A stretch of 64,000 nucleotides of DNA from BOKV01 sp041397525 (GTDB lineage Bacteria > Pseudomonadota > Alphaproteobacteria > Rhizobiales > Rhizobiaceae), in assembly GCA_041397525.1 (NCBI GenBank), contig JAWKWL010000001.1, positions 62,001 through 126,000 of the forward strand, written 5' to 3'. Positions 26,040-34,896 of the stretch are shown one piece after another; position 1 is the first letter of the stretch, and each line of letters begins with the position of its first letter. The notes under the pieces are model-generated. The model was not told the DNA's origin. It searched no databases and saw only the letters and a list, made by a program, of their open reading frames with translations. The position numbers were made by a program, and so were the translations under genes.

Positions 26040-27374
26040 TCATCGCTCGGCCCGCCGCTCCTCGATACGGTCGAGCATCTGTAGTCGCCAATATTCCAAC
26101 TGCGTCGCAACCCGCCCAGCCAGGCCCCCTCCCCACTGCAGGCCGAAAGGCTCGAACAGCCGCCAGCGATCATCGCCGCCGGCAATTGCCGACGCGACCA
26201 GTTTGCCACCCATGGCAGTGGTGTTCAGGCCGTGACCGCCGAACGCCGTCGCCATCCACAATCCATCGCGCAACCGGCCGATCAGCGGCATCTTGTGTAC
26301 AGCATATCCCATCAAGCCGGCCCAGGCAGTTTCGATGGCAAGGTCATCGAGCTGCGGATACACACTCATGATGTCGTGTCGCAGCTTTTCACCAAGGTCG
26401 GCGGGCACCGACTGGCGAGTTGTTATCCTGCCGCCCCACAGCAACCTGCGCTCCCCGCCATTCCCGACAAGTCGGTAATAGTCGCCCGCGCGCCTGGTAT
26501 CCCCAAGACAGCCGGTAAAGCGGATGGCTTCATCGAGTTTGTCTGATCTTGCCGTAACCACGTAGGTAGAGACCGGCAGGATTGACTGGTTGATACTCCT
26601 GACCGGGCCACCATAAGCACTTGTGGCAATAATGACGTTGCCGCAGCGCACCCTGCCTTTCGACGCCCTTACTTCCCAAAGCGGTCCGTCCCTGGAAACC
26701 TTCACAACCCGGGTTCCCTCATGAATGCGGGCGCCGGCATCCACGGCAAGTTCACCAACAAGGCCGCAATAGCGCAGCGGATGGATGTGGAATGGCCCCA
26801 TGTCCAGCAACCCACCATGGTAGCGCTCACTGGAAACATGGGCGGCAAGCTGTGCGCGGGACAGGAAAGTCTGCATGGCACCATAGTCTCGCGCCAGCCT
26901 TTCAGCCCGTATTTCAAGAGCGGCGACATCGCCATGGCGAATCATCTTCAGCCAGCCATGGCCTTCGATGATGTCGGCACGCTTGCTGTCGCGGATGGTG
27001 CTGCGTACATATCCGACACCTTCCGTGCTCAACCGGTATAGTTGCTTCGCATGATCAAGGCCCAGTTTGTCCTCGATTGTGAAAATCGATTCGGCAAAAC
27101 TCGCCGAGACGAAGCCGCCATTTCTTCCTGACGCGCCAAATCCCACACGCTCAGCCTCAAGCAGCACCACATCCTTTCCAGCACGCGCAAGCTCAAGTGC
27201 AGATGTCAGCCCGGCTAGTCCCGCGCCAACAATGCAGACATCAGCCACCAGGTTTTCCCGCAATGAGGGGAATGACGGAAGGTCGGGGGCCGTATTGGCA
27301 TAGTGACCGCGAACATGGCCTGCAGCTGAAAATGCAGCGGGTTTATCCTGACTGTGTTCTGCGGCGCCCGACAT
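26040..27374 (-). CDS. FAD-dependent amine/D-amino acid oxidase family (DadA/PuuB-like)
   Basis: This is a 444-residue DAO-family flavoprotein. The start at 27374 has a perfect AAGGAG five bases upstream; the frame extends 62 codons further upstream without such a site and would run into the sixA promoter region. The FAD motif is VCIVGAGLAGLTSALELARA, then VGFGASGRNGGFVSASF, the typical gamma-glutamylputrescine-oxidase-like sequence. The C-terminus has GYAVHKMPLIGRL and TAFGGHGLNTTAMGGKLVAS. It is divergent from sixA with 159 bp between them. Oxidation of a secondary amine or amino acid is likely, substrate unknown. Confidence 0.9.
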   Translation of the reverse strand: MSGAAEHSQDKPAAFSAAGHVRGHYANTAPDLPSFPSLRENLVADVCIVGAGLAGLTSALELARAGKDVVLLEAERVGFGASGRNGGFVSASFAESIFTIEDKLGLDHAKQLYRLSTEGVGYVRSTIRDSKRADIIEGHGWLKMIRHGDVAALEIRAERLARDYGAMQTFLSRAQLAAHVSSERYHGGLLDMGPFHIHPLRYCGLVGELAVDAGARIHEGTRVVKVSRDGPLWEVRASKGRVRCGNVIIATSAYGGPVRSINQSILPVSTYVVTARSDKLDEAIRFTGCLGDTRRAGDYYRLVGNGGERRLLWGGRITTRQSVPADLGEKLRHDIMSVYPQLDDLAIETAWAGLMGYAVHKMPLIGRLRDGLWMATAFGGHGLNTTAMGGKLVASAIAGGDDRWRLFEPFGLQWGGGLAGRVATQLEYWRLQMLDRIEERRAER

Positions 27375-27533
27375 TCCAACTCCTTGTTCATTACAGGCAA
27401 ACTCTTGGCTGCTGGCCTCGGCGATGTCCAGTCCCGGCAATGGCAGCCATGCGAAAAGAAATCGCGGTGCCTTGCCCTTTGCCGTTGCGTTGTTTACCCC
27501 TTGAATGACACAAGCAGGCAAACCGGGGCGCCG

Positions 27534-28043
27534 ATGCTGAGACTTTATCTTCTTCGCCATGCGAAATCCTCATGGGCTGAGCCCGGCAAGCGGGACATCG
27601 ATCGCAAGCTCAACGCCCGCGGTGAAGCGGATTTGCCGAATATTGCGGCGATGATGCGCGAGAGGAAATGGCAGCCTTCCCATGTCTATTGTTCGGATGC
27701 CGTACGCACCCGGGCTACCCTTGCGGGCATCGAGAGCGGATTTGACAAGCGCCCGACCATCACTTTCGAGCCCGAACTCTATTCTGGCGACGCCGCCACC
27801 TACATGGGTTACCTTTCCGGCCATGGCGGCACGGATCCGTTGATGATCGTCGGTCACAACCCGACTTGCGAGACGCTCTCCATGTCCCTGGTGAAGGACG
27901 GCGAACCGGAAGCACTGGCATCCTTGTCCAGCAAGTATCCAACGGGCGGCCTGGCGGTGTTCGACCTCGACATCCCCAGCTGGGACAAATTGAAGCCGCA
28001 TTGTGCAATATTGGTCGATTTCGTCATTCCGCGTGAACTTTGA
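27534..28043 (+). CDS. sixA: SixA-type phosphohistidine phosphatase
   Basis: This 169-residue histidine phosphatase (phosphoglycerate-mutase superfamily) has the catalytic RH motif in LYLLRHAKSSWA at the N-terminus and a second catalytic His in MIVGHNPTCE. SixA proteins remove phosphate from histidines, for example in Hpt or PTS-type proteins. The start at 27534 is where the family text begins. Its partner here is unknown; an Hpt protein (34430-34789) lies 6.5 kb away, and CckA is close. Confidence 0.9.
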   Translation: MLRLYLLRHAKSSWAEPGKRDIDRKLNARGEADLPNIAAMMRERKWQPSHVYCSDAVRTRATLAGIESGFDKRPTITFEPELYSGDAATYMGYLSGHGGTDPLMIVGHNPTCETLSMSLVKDGEPEALASLSSKYPTGGLAVFDLDIPSWDKLKPHCAILVDFVIPREL

Positions 28044-28135
28044 GGCAGGCATTTGATGCTGTGCTTTGCGGATGGCATTTCGCATAACCATATGCATGGT
28101 GGGCGCAAGCCCGACATAACGGCTATCATCGGGGC

Positions 28136-29620
28136 TTGAATTCCAGATTGACCAAAATTACCACTTTTGCAGATGATGCGTTGATTGCATTCGACAGCCT
28201 GGCGGATTTCGCAGGCAATCTTGTCACCCCAACGATCAGGCTCGGGGTTACCGGCCTGTCTCGCGCCGGAAAGACAGTGTTCATTTCCGCGCTTGTACAC
28301 AACATCATCCATGGCGGACGGTTGCCGCTGTTCACCCCCGTCAGTTCAGGTCGCATCAAGTCGGCAGCGTTGAGGCCTCAGCCCTCGATGGACTTGCCGC
28401 GCTTCCAGTATGAGGACCATGTCAGGACACTCATCGACAAGCGCGAATGGCCCAATTCCACCCGCGCCGTAGCAGAGTTGCGCCTCAGCATTGAATATGA
28501 ATCAGCAAGCGCCTGGAACCGCACTTTCGGCTCCGGACGCCTGAACATCGACATTGTCGATTATCCCGGCGAATGGCTGTTGGACCTTCCCCTGCTTGGA
28601 ATGAGTTTTTCGCAATGGAGCACGCAGGCAATAGCGCTTTCCCGCATGGGCAATCGCAAGCTCCTGGCAGAGCGCTGGCATTCCCTGCTCTCCAAGGCGG
28701 ATCCCGCTGCCCCGGCAGACGAACTCCAGGTGCAGGAGATGGCTGGGGCTTTTACCGCCTATCTGCGCGCCTGCCGGGAAGACGCCAATGCGCTTTCGAC
28801 CCTGCCGCCCGGTCGCTTCCTCATGCCTGGCGATCTGGAAGGCTCGCCTGCACTGACTTTCGCACCGCTCGACACAAATGCGGCTTCAGGACAAAAGCAG
28901 GAATTCGACCGCGACAGTCTCGGCGCCATGATGCGCGACCGCTACGAGGCCTACAAGTCAGTGGTGGTGAAGCCGTTTTTCCGCGAGCACTTCGCCCGCC
29001 TCGACCGCCAGATCGTGCTGGTTGATGCACTCAATGCGATCAATGCTGGTCCTGAGGCCGTTGCTGATCTCGAAACCGCACTTGGCGACATCCTTTCCTG
29101 TTTCAGGCCGGGAAGCAGCAGCATTCTTTCCAGCCTCTTCGGGCCGCGCATCGACCGCATCCTGTTTGCTGCCACCAAGGCCGATCATCTCCACCACGAG
29201 AACCATGACCGGCTTGAAGCCCTGCTTTCCCGGCTTGTCGAAAAGGCAGCCGGGCATGCCCGGTTTTCAGGGGCGCGGGTTGAGGTATTGGCGCTCGCCG
29301 CGGTCAGGGCAACGCGTGAGGCTTTCGTGCATGAAGGCAAGGAAAAGCTGCCTGTCATCATGGGAACACCGATGAAGGGCGAAACCATTGATGACCAAAC
29401 CTTTGACGGCAATACGGAAACCGCGATCTTTCCCGGCGACTTGCCCGACAATCCTTCCGTTTTCCTCAACGTGAAATCAGGTGAAGACGCGCCGGACCTG
29501 CGGTTTCTGCGGTTTCGCCCGCCGCAGCTTGAAACCGGCGATGGCGGCATCAGGCTGTCATTGCCGCACATCCGGCTCGACCGCGCACTTGAATTCCTGC
29601 TTGCAGACAAGCTTTCCTGA
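28136..29620 (+). CDS. ycjX: YcjX family P-loop GTPase/ATPase, TTG start
   Basis: This 494-residue protein has a P-loop GVTGLSRAGKTVF near residue 45 and the family text YEDHVRTLIDKREWPNSTRA. It ends with RFLRFRPPQLE and a conserved terminal DRALEFLLADKL. YcjX proteins are stress-linked nucleotide-binding proteins of poorly known function. The start is TTG (no ATG in the vicinity fits the family start). It is followed after 21 bp by ycjF, the usual pair. Confidence 0.92.
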   Translation: MNSRLTKITTFADDALIAFDSLADFAGNLVTPTIRLGVTGLSRAGKTVFISALVHNIIHGGRLPLFTPVSSGRIKSAALRPQPSMDLPRFQYEDHVRTLIDKREWPNSTRAVAELRLSIEYESASAWNRTFGSGRLNIDIVDYPGEWLLDLPLLGMSFSQWSTQAIALSRMGNRKLLAERWHSLLSKADPAAPADELQVQEMAGAFTAYLRACREDANALSTLPPGRFLMPGDLEGSPALTFAPLDTNAASGQKQEFDRDSLGAMMRDRYEAYKSVVVKPFFREHFARLDRQIVLVDALNAINAGPEAVADLETALGDILSCFRPGSSSILSSLFGPRIDRILFAATKADHLHHENHDRLEALLSRLVEKAAGHARFSGARVEVLALAAVRATREAFVHEGKEKLPVIMGTPMKGETIDDQTFDGNTETAIFPGDLPDNPSVFLNVKSGEDAPDLRFLRFRPPQLETGDGGIRLSLPHIRLDRALEFLLADKLS

Positions 29621-29641
29621 TTTTGCGGAGCACCCCCATCC

Positions 29642-30736
29642 ATGAGTAGTGAAAAACGAAAGCCCCGTGCAATCAGGATCGAATCCCTGTTGCAGCCGGT
29701 AGAAAAACCGGCTGAAAACCGGTCGAAACCCGCAGCTGCGCGCAAGCCGCGCAGCATCACCAGGAATGACGAGAGCGGGACAAGGCTGGAAATCCTGCCT
29801 GACACCGCAGTCAATGGCGCCATTGAAGCCATGGATCCACCGCTTCCGGCTCCGGCCAAGCGCCGGTTTTCATGGGCGACATTGCTTGTTGCAGCCCTTG
29901 GCGGACTGGTATCACTCGCCGTCGGCCTTGCCGTCGACCAGCTGGTACGCGACCTCTTCGCGCGCAATACCTGGCTCGGATGGGCAGCAGCAGCCCTAGC
30001 CGGCCTTGTCGTGCTCTCGGCACTTGCCATCACCATTCGTGAAATTTCTGGAATAATGCGCCTTTCAGCCATCCACAAGCTGCGTGAACAGGCATTGTCC
30101 GCATGGTCACAGGATGACGACAAGGCAGCAAGAGCTGTGATCCGCCATGTCGAGACGCTCTATTCTTCCCGCCCCGAGACCGCAATGGGACGCGCAGAGC
30201 TTGCCCGCCATCACGACGAAATCCTTGATGGCCGTGACCGGATCGAGCTTGGCGAGCGTCACATCCTCCTGCCACTCGACGCCACGGCCCGGCGGCTGGT
30301 GATGGATTCGGCCAAGCGCGTTTCCGTGGTCACTGCAGTCAGCCCGCGCGCCCTCGTCGATCTTGCCTTTGTCCTGATCGAAAACATGCGCCTCATCCGT
30401 CGTCTTTCCGAACTTTACGGTGGCAGGCCGGGGACACTGGGCTTTTTGCGGCTGGCGCGGGATGTGTTGACCCACCTCGCCGCTACGGGAGCCATCGCAC
30501 TTGGTGACGGGTTGATGCAACAGCTTGTCGGCCACGGACTTGCAGCGCGCCTTTCGGCCCGCCTTGGCGAGGGCGTGGTGAACGGGCTTCTGACTGCCCG
30601 GATCGGCATTGCAGCCATAGACGTCTGCCGTCCGTTGCCATTCATGGTGGCAAGACGCCCCGGCATCTCCGATTTCCTTGGCGAACTGGTCAAATTCGGC
30701 GAGATCAGCAAGGTGCCGGAAAACGTCCAAAATTAA
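29642..30736 (+). CDS. ycjF: YcjF family membrane protein (TIGR01620 / DUF697)
   Basis: This 364-residue inner-membrane protein has a basic disordered N-terminus and two spans at about residues 80-135 (ATLLVAALGGLVSLAVGLAV and LGWAAAALAGLVVLSALAIT), then a DUF697-type C-terminal domain with TARIGIAAIDVCRPLPF. It is the standard partner of YcjX. The two genes are 21 bp apart and likely co-transcribed. Confidence 0.92.
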   Translation: MSSEKRKPRAIRIESLLQPVEKPAENRSKPAAARKPRSITRNDESGTRLEILPDTAVNGAIEAMDPPLPAPAKRRFSWATLLVAALGGLVSLAVGLAVDQLVRDLFARNTWLGWAAAALAGLVVLSALAITIREISGIMRLSAIHKLREQALSAWSQDDDKAARAVIRHVETLYSSRPETAMGRAELARHHDEILDGRDRIELGERHILLPLDATARRLVMDSAKRVSVVTAVSPRALVDLAFVLIENMRLIRRLSELYGGRPGTLGFLRLARDVLTHLAATGAIALGDGLMQQLVGHGLAARLSARLGEGVVNGLLTARIGIAAIDVCRPLPFMVARRPGISDFLGELVKFGEISKVPENVQN

Positions 30737-30790
30737 TCACGATACCAAACGACTGGAAACGTGACTTGATAATTTGCCGCGAATGATTGA

Positions 30791-30804
30791 TTAACCATTT
30801 TCAA
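30791..30804. promoter_or_regulatory. CtrA-like half site TTAACCAT
   Basis: TTAACCATTTTCAA matches the CtrA half-site TTAACCAT, but the second half (CAA instead of TTAA) is imperfect. It lies about 38 bp before the start of the secreted-protein gene. Weak candidate. Confidence 0.35.
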
Positions 30805-30841
30805 CAATACTGCGGACACGTGTCAGCAAGGGTTTTTCGTC

Positions 30842-31405
30842 ATGCGTTTCGGGTTTTCAGCACGTCTTTTTGCGATTGCATTCGTGGTTTCGGCATTCGC
30901 CGTCGGCATTGCCGGTGGATTGGCCGAAGCGAATGCCAGCGAAGCCTCATTCTACCGTGATGTGCAAGGCAAGTGGTCGGGCCCCGGTGAGATCGTTGCC
31001 GGCAAATACAAGGGAACGAAATTCACCTGCAACTTCAATGGTCTTGAGCCAAGCGCCCGAAACGGCATGAACATCGATGGCACCTGCCGTGTTGGCGTTT
31101 TTAACCAGCCCATGAACGCAAGCTTTATCAGGACCGCCAGTGGCTATAGCGGCCGGTTCCTTGACGGCGAAGCCGGTGAAGGCATGGACGTGATCGGCGG
31201 CAGGTTCTCAGGCTCCAAGGTCGTTGTGGACGTCAAGCGCAAGGATCTGCGAGGCGTGATGGTCGCCAACCTGACATCCAATGACAAGCTGAACATCACG
31301 ATTTCGGTTCGGGTACAAAACCGCCTAATTCCTGTCATCGGCATGACGCTGGACCGCGTCGGGACCACGGATGGCGTTGTCACCAGTTCGGTCAACAAGA
31401 AATAG
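30842..31405 (+). CDS. Secreted hypothetical protein
   Basis: This 187-residue protein starts with a clear Sec signal peptide (FSARLFAIAFVVSAFAVGIA, likely cleaved near EANASEA). The mature part begins FYRDVQGKWSGPGEIVAGKY and has two Cys residues (FTCNFNG and GTCRVG) that could form a disulfide. It then becomes beta-rich (SGYSGRFLDGEAG, VVDVKRKDL). The family is a conserved exported protein of rhizobia as far as I recall, but I know of no assigned function. A single gene between ycjF and the folate operon. Confidence 0.78.
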   Translation: MRFGFSARLFAIAFVVSAFAVGIAGGLAEANASEASFYRDVQGKWSGPGEIVAGKYKGTKFTCNFNGLEPSARNGMNIDGTCRVGVFNQPMNASFIRTASGYSGRFLDGEAGEGMDVIGGRFSGSKVVVDVKRKDLRGVMVANLTSNDKLNITISVRVQNRLIPVIGMTLDRVGTTDGVVTSSVNKK

Positions 31406-31436
31406 CCGTAACCTGGCATTCCAAAGCCCGTTGAAT

Positions 31437-31466
31437 GCCCGCTTACCGGCTTTCAGCGGGCTTTTT
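31437..31466 (+). terminator. Terminator after the secreted-protein gene
   Basis: GCCCGCT, an 11-nt loop and AGCGGGC are followed by TTTTTG. The structure overlaps the last bases of folK on the opposite strand. Confidence 0.8.
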
Positions 31467-31982
31467 GCTGCTCGAATTTCGCCATTCTCTCGCTGATTTC
31501 ACCCGCTTGACGCCGGTCTGGTCCACCAGTTGCAGCCAATCCGCTGCGCATTTGCCACCGAATTCAAGTCCGGGCGCCAGATCAACTAGCGGTATCAGAA
31601 CAAATGCCCTGTCCTGCATTCTGGGATGCGGGATGGTGAGTTCCTCCGTTTGGAGGTTTGTATCGTCCATGGCCAGAATGTCGACATCAATGGTTCGCGG
31701 TCCCCAGCGCAGGCTGCGCACGCGCTTGAGGTCACGCTCAGCGTCCAGACAGGCTGCTAGCAATGCTTCGGGCGGAAGAACTGTGCTGATCTCGGCGCAG
31801 GCATTGAGAAAGGCCGGTTGGTCGCTTACCCCCCAGGGAGGCGTCTCATAAAGATCGGACACGGCTTTCACTGCAATACCGGGATGCGTATCCAGCATGT
31901 CGAGCGCGGCGTTCATGGAAGCCGATACGTCTCCGATATTGCCGCCGAGACCAAGCCACGCTCTTCGCCCTGCCCCACTCAC
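31443..31982 (-). CDS. folK: HPPK, 6-hydroxymethyl-dihydropterin pyrophosphokinase, GTG start
   Basis: This 179-residue enzyme transfers pyrophosphate from ATP to 6-hydroxymethyl-7,8-dihydropterin. Family text: WLGLGGNIGDVSASM, SDLYETPPWGVSDQPAFLN, and the signature RWGPRTIDVDILAMDD, which contains the catalytic Asp pair. It begins with GTG overlapping the folB stop (GTGA). Last gene of folP-folB-folK. Confidence 0.95.
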   Translation of the reverse strand: MSGAGRRAWLGLGGNIGDVSASMNAALDMLDTHPGIAVKAVSDLYETPPWGVSDQPAFLNACAEISTVLPPEALLAACLDAERDLKRVRSLRWGPRTIDVDILAMDDTNLQTEELTIPHPRMQDRAFVLIPLVDLAPGLEFGGKCAADWLQLVDQTGVKRVKSAREWRNSSSKKPAESR

Positions 31983-32353
31983 CCGGCGTCCCGCTCATGC
32001 ATCACGGTAACAGCGACATGATCGAGAACGCCCGGCACAGGTGCATTCGGCTTGCGAATGGTGATTTCAGCGCTTTGCACCATCGCAAACTCGTCGCAAA
32101 TAGCCTTTGCAACTTCCAGCGCCAGTGCCTCGATCAGGTAACGCCGCCTGCCCGTCACGATCTGTTCGATCAGGATAAAGGCCTTGCCATAGTCCACTGT
32201 CCCCTCGATATCATCACTGGCAAGCGCCTCACCGCCATTGACCAGCAGGTCGGCATCGACAAAAAACCGCTGCCCCAGCGCCTCTTCTTCGTTGTAAACA
32301 CCATGGCGGGCGAAAAACGCACAATTTTTCAGCGCGATCCTGTATTGGCTCAA
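31979..32353 (-). CDS. folB: Dihydroneopterin aldolase, TTG start
   Basis: This 124-residue enzyme cleaves dihydroneopterin to 6-hydroxymethyl-dihydropterin and glycolaldehyde. It has NCAFFARHGVYNEEEALGQ with the conserved HGV..EE motif and LIEALALEVAKAI. The start is TTG, overlapping the TGA of folP by TTGA, so translation is coupled. Flanked by folP and folK. Confidence 0.94.
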   Translation of the reverse strand: MSQYRIALKNCAFFARHGVYNEEEALGQRFFVDADLLVNGGEALASDDIEGTVDYGKAFILIEQIVTGRRRYLIEALALEVAKAICDEFAMVQSAEITIRKPNAPVPGVLDHVAVTVMHERDAG

Positions 32354-33222
32354 TTTCCTGCTCCGGTTTTGCGGCCTGCCGCCAGCACAGCGTCGGCTAT
32401 CGCCAACGCATCGCGATTGGTTGTTACATCATGTACGCGAAAGATGGCACTGCCTTTCATTCGAGCGACGACACTTGTCGCCGATGTACCAATATCACGG
32501 TTTTCACCGTCCCTGCCCGTCACATGCCCTATGAATCGCTTGCGCGATGTCCCTGTGAGCAGCGGATAGCCCAGAACATGTAGTGCCTCCAGACTGGCCA
32601 GAAGTTCAAGGTTTTCGTCATTGTCCTTGGCAAAACCGAAACCGGGATCGAGGATGATCGCGGCCGGATCGATGTTCGCCGCGCTTGCCACTTGCAGCGA
32701 CCGGCTCAGGAAAGCAATCTGGTCGGCTATCACGTCACGGTCGCGCTGGCGCTCGCGCCCGGTATGCATGATGACGGCTCCAGAACCACTTGCCGCTATG
32801 ACCCCGGCAATTTCGGGGTCCTTCTGCAGGCCCCATACATCGTTGACGATATGCGCTCCGGCTTCTATCGCAAGTCCAGCAGTGGATGCCCGGTAGGTAT
32901 CAACTGACAAGACCATGCCTTCGATCCGCGCCAGTTCCCTGATCACAGGAAGTACCCGGGATTGTTCGGTAACCGCATCCACGCCTTCCGCACCAGGCTT
33001 CGTGGATTCCCCGCCGATGTCGATGATGTCAGCTCCGGCTTCCAACATGGTAATGGCCTGCGCCACCGCCTTGTCGATCTGGTCAAACCGTCCGCCATCG
33101 GAAAATGAATCCGGTGTTACATTGAGAACCCCCATGATCAACGCGCGCGGCCCGGTTTCAAGGCTCCTGCCGTGTCCGATCTGCCATCTCCGCGGCACAA
33201 AAGGGTCGTATTCCTTGTGCAA
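32350..33222 (-). CDS. folP: Dihydropteroate synthase, TTG start
   Basis: This 290-residue enzyme joins p-aminobenzoate with the pterin pyrophosphate and is the sulfonamide target. Motifs: IMGVLNVTPDSFSDGGRF, GADIIDIGGESTKPGA, GAHIVNDVWGLQ, DPGFGFAKDNDENL and a C-terminal IFRVHDVTTNRDAL. The start is TTG with GGAG seven bases upstream. First gene of the folate operon. Confidence 0.95.
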   Translation of the reverse strand: MHKEYDPFVPRRWQIGHGRSLETGPRALIMGVLNVTPDSFSDGGRFDQIDKAVAQAITMLEAGADIIDIGGESTKPGAEGVDAVTEQSRVLPVIRELARIEGMVLSVDTYRASTAGLAIEAGAHIVNDVWGLQKDPEIAGVIAASGSGAVIMHTGRERQRDRDVIADQIAFLSRSLQVASAANIDPAAIILDPGFGFAKDNDENLELLASLEALHVLGYPLLTGTSRKRFIGHVTGRDGENRDIGTSATSVVARMKGSAIFRVHDVTTNRDALAIADAVLAAGRKTGAGN

Positions 33223-33320
33223 TGATTTTCTCCGCTTGCGATGGTGCCGCTGCTTTGCTTAGCCTTTTATCCAAGACCACCATGCTCTGCCAGTGAAGAT
33301 GCGACCGGAGAAACAGTTGG

Positions 33321-33944
33321 ATGCAAAAATCAGGGCCGCTAAACCGGGCTGTCTCCACACTGGCTGTATTGACCAGTCTGACAGCCTGTTCTCCCGTCGG
33401 CGAGCGAACACAGCTGTCGGTTGGCTATTATTCGCTTTCAGGCCGCAATTTTTCCGAGATTGACCGGCAAATCGGTGTTCATGGCCCAACAGTCGGCGGA
33501 TTTGGCAAGGCGCTCGCAGCGACCACTGTTCGCATGATCCCCGATTTCCGTTTCGCTGACACGCCCAGCGGGTGTCGGGTGCAAAATGCAAGCGTGAAAG
33601 TTCAGGCTCGGGTTACCCTGCCCCGTCTTGCCAGTTCCACAACGCTGAAACACGATCTTTCCAAAGCCTGGAGCAATCTCGAACAATATGCGCGGCTGCA
33701 TGAGTCAGTCCATGTCGCAATAGCCGACCGTCACGCCCTCAATGCCGAGAAAACACTGATGGCGCTGCCACCCGAGAGAAATTGCAGCGAAATGCGGGAT
33801 GCGGCGCAGTTGACCTATCGCCGCCTGTTGGCGGAACACGAAAAGGAACAGCTGCAATTTGATGAAAGCGAGAAGTCGCGAATAGCCGAACTTGTGGAGA
33901 AAACCCGGCACGCCGGTATCAACCAGCCTGCAGAAGAGCAATAA
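33321..33944 (+). CDS. Putative lipoprotein, DUF922-type zinc protease-like
   Basis: This 207-residue exported protein has an N-terminal signal with a lipobox-like LTSLTAC, so it may be a lipoprotein. The mature part begins with TQLSVGYYSLSGRNFSEIDR, the typical start of the DUF922 family, and contains HESVHVAIADRH near residue 129, an HExxH zinc motif followed by another His. Two other Cys (SGCRVQ and RNCSEM) fit a disulfide. DUF922 proteins are predicted secreted Zn-dependent proteases, but activity is unproven. Single gene, divergent from folP. Confidence 0.8.
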   Translation: MQKSGPLNRAVSTLAVLTSLTACSPVGERTQLSVGYYSLSGRNFSEIDRQIGVHGPTVGGFGKALAATTVRMIPDFRFADTPSGCRVQNASVKVQARVTLPRLASSTTLKHDLSKAWSNLEQYARLHESVHVAIADRHALNAEKTLMALPPERNCSEMRDAAQLTYRRLLAEHEKEQLQFDESEKSRIAELVEKTRHAGINQPAEEQ

Positions 33945-33961
33945 TCGCGGTTCGCGATGAA

Positions 33962-34282
33962 TTACGCCTGACGCTCAGGCACGCGCACGATCAGGCCGTC
34001 GAGTGCGTCGCTGACCTTGATCTGGCATGAGAGCCGTGAAACCGGCTTGGCTTCCCAGGCAAAGTCGAGCATGTCCTCTTCCATGGCGTCGGGACCGCCA
34101 ACCGCGTCGCTCCATGCCTCATCGACATAGACATGGCAGGTCGCGCAAGCACAGGCGCCACCACATTCGGCTTCAATTCCCGGAACCGAATTCTTCACCG
34201 CGTTTTCCATGACGGTCGTACCGATTGCAGCTTCAACGACATGCTCTTTGCCGTCATGCGTGATGTAGGTAATCTTGGCCAT
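33962..34282 (-). CDS. [2Fe-2S] ferredoxin (adrenodoxin/FdxB type)
   Basis: This 106-residue ferredoxin has the four cluster cysteines in AECGGACACATCHVYV and RLSCQIKV. The acidic patch DAMEEDMLDFAWEA is the partner-binding helix of adrenodoxin-type proteins. It ends in a conserved VRVPERQA. Likely electron donor to a P450 or to Fe-S assembly; no obvious partner gene is adjacent. Confidence 0.94.
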   Translation of the reverse strand: MAKITYITHDGKEHVVEAAIGTTVMENAVKNSVPGIEAECGGACACATCHVYVDEAWSDAVGGPDAMEEDMLDFAWEAKPVSRLSCQIKVSDALDGLIVRVPERQA

Positions 34283-34429
34283 CGTGGAAAATCCGGAAAG
34301 GTTGTGCAGGAAACAGCGCGGTATTCAGATCAGGGGCGGGTTTAGCGCACTTGGTTTTCAAGTCAAGGATATTCAGGTCACGAGCGTTGTGGACACTTCA
34401 TGCCAGCCTGCGCTTGTTGTCGGCCATGG

Positions 34430-34789
34430 CTAATGCACGATCAGGGAACGTATATAGTCGTTCACCCGCGCGATTTCCCTTTCCACCGCGTCAAATCCTG
34501 AATAGCCGGGCAACTCGGCTTCGCCGGCCAGATCCGCCAGTTCCCACGCGCCGATGCCTCGTGCAGCCCCTTTCAGGGAATGCGCTGCCCGCTTGCGCCC
34601 CTCATGGCCGTCTGAATTTTTCCAGCTTTTTGCATATATCTCGGATTGCGACAGGAAAATCGACAGGACCTGCTGTTCGAGCTCGCGGTCACCCATTGTC
34701 AGCGTTGACAAATGTACCAGATCGACCGGCTTGCCCATGCCTGCTTCCCGGCATGCCCTCGATACGTCGGCTTTGAGATTCATCGGCAT
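34430..34789 (-). CDS. Hpt (histidine phosphotransfer) domain protein
   Basis: This small 119-residue phosphorelay protein has the phosphorylated His in AAHSLKGAARGIGAWEL. The start at 34789 has GGGAG in good position; an ATG 11 codons earlier does not. No kinase gene is adjacent. Candidate partners in the window are CckA (donor) and SixA (phosphatase), but ChpT, the normal CckA partner, is a different fold, so the connection is only a hypothesis. Confidence 0.83.
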   Translation of the reverse strand: MPMNLKADVSRACREAGMGKPVDLVHLSTLTMGDRELEQQVLSIFLSQSEIYAKSWKNSDGHEGRKRAAHSLKGAARGIGAWELADLAGEAELPGYSGFDAVEREIARVNDYIRSLIVH

Positions 34790-34896
34790 CACAATCTCCC
34801 GGATTGTCCAATTGGGAGCCATGATGACATTGAGATGAAAATATTGCGTTAAACGCTACACAAGCCAGCCGTGTGGGTTAGCCACGATCTGGGAAC

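Noticed and set aside
27375..27560. 62-codon N-terminal extension of the amine-oxidase-like flavoprotein
   Set aside because: It would overlap the sixA start region, has no ribosome site, and AAGGAG marks the start at 27374.
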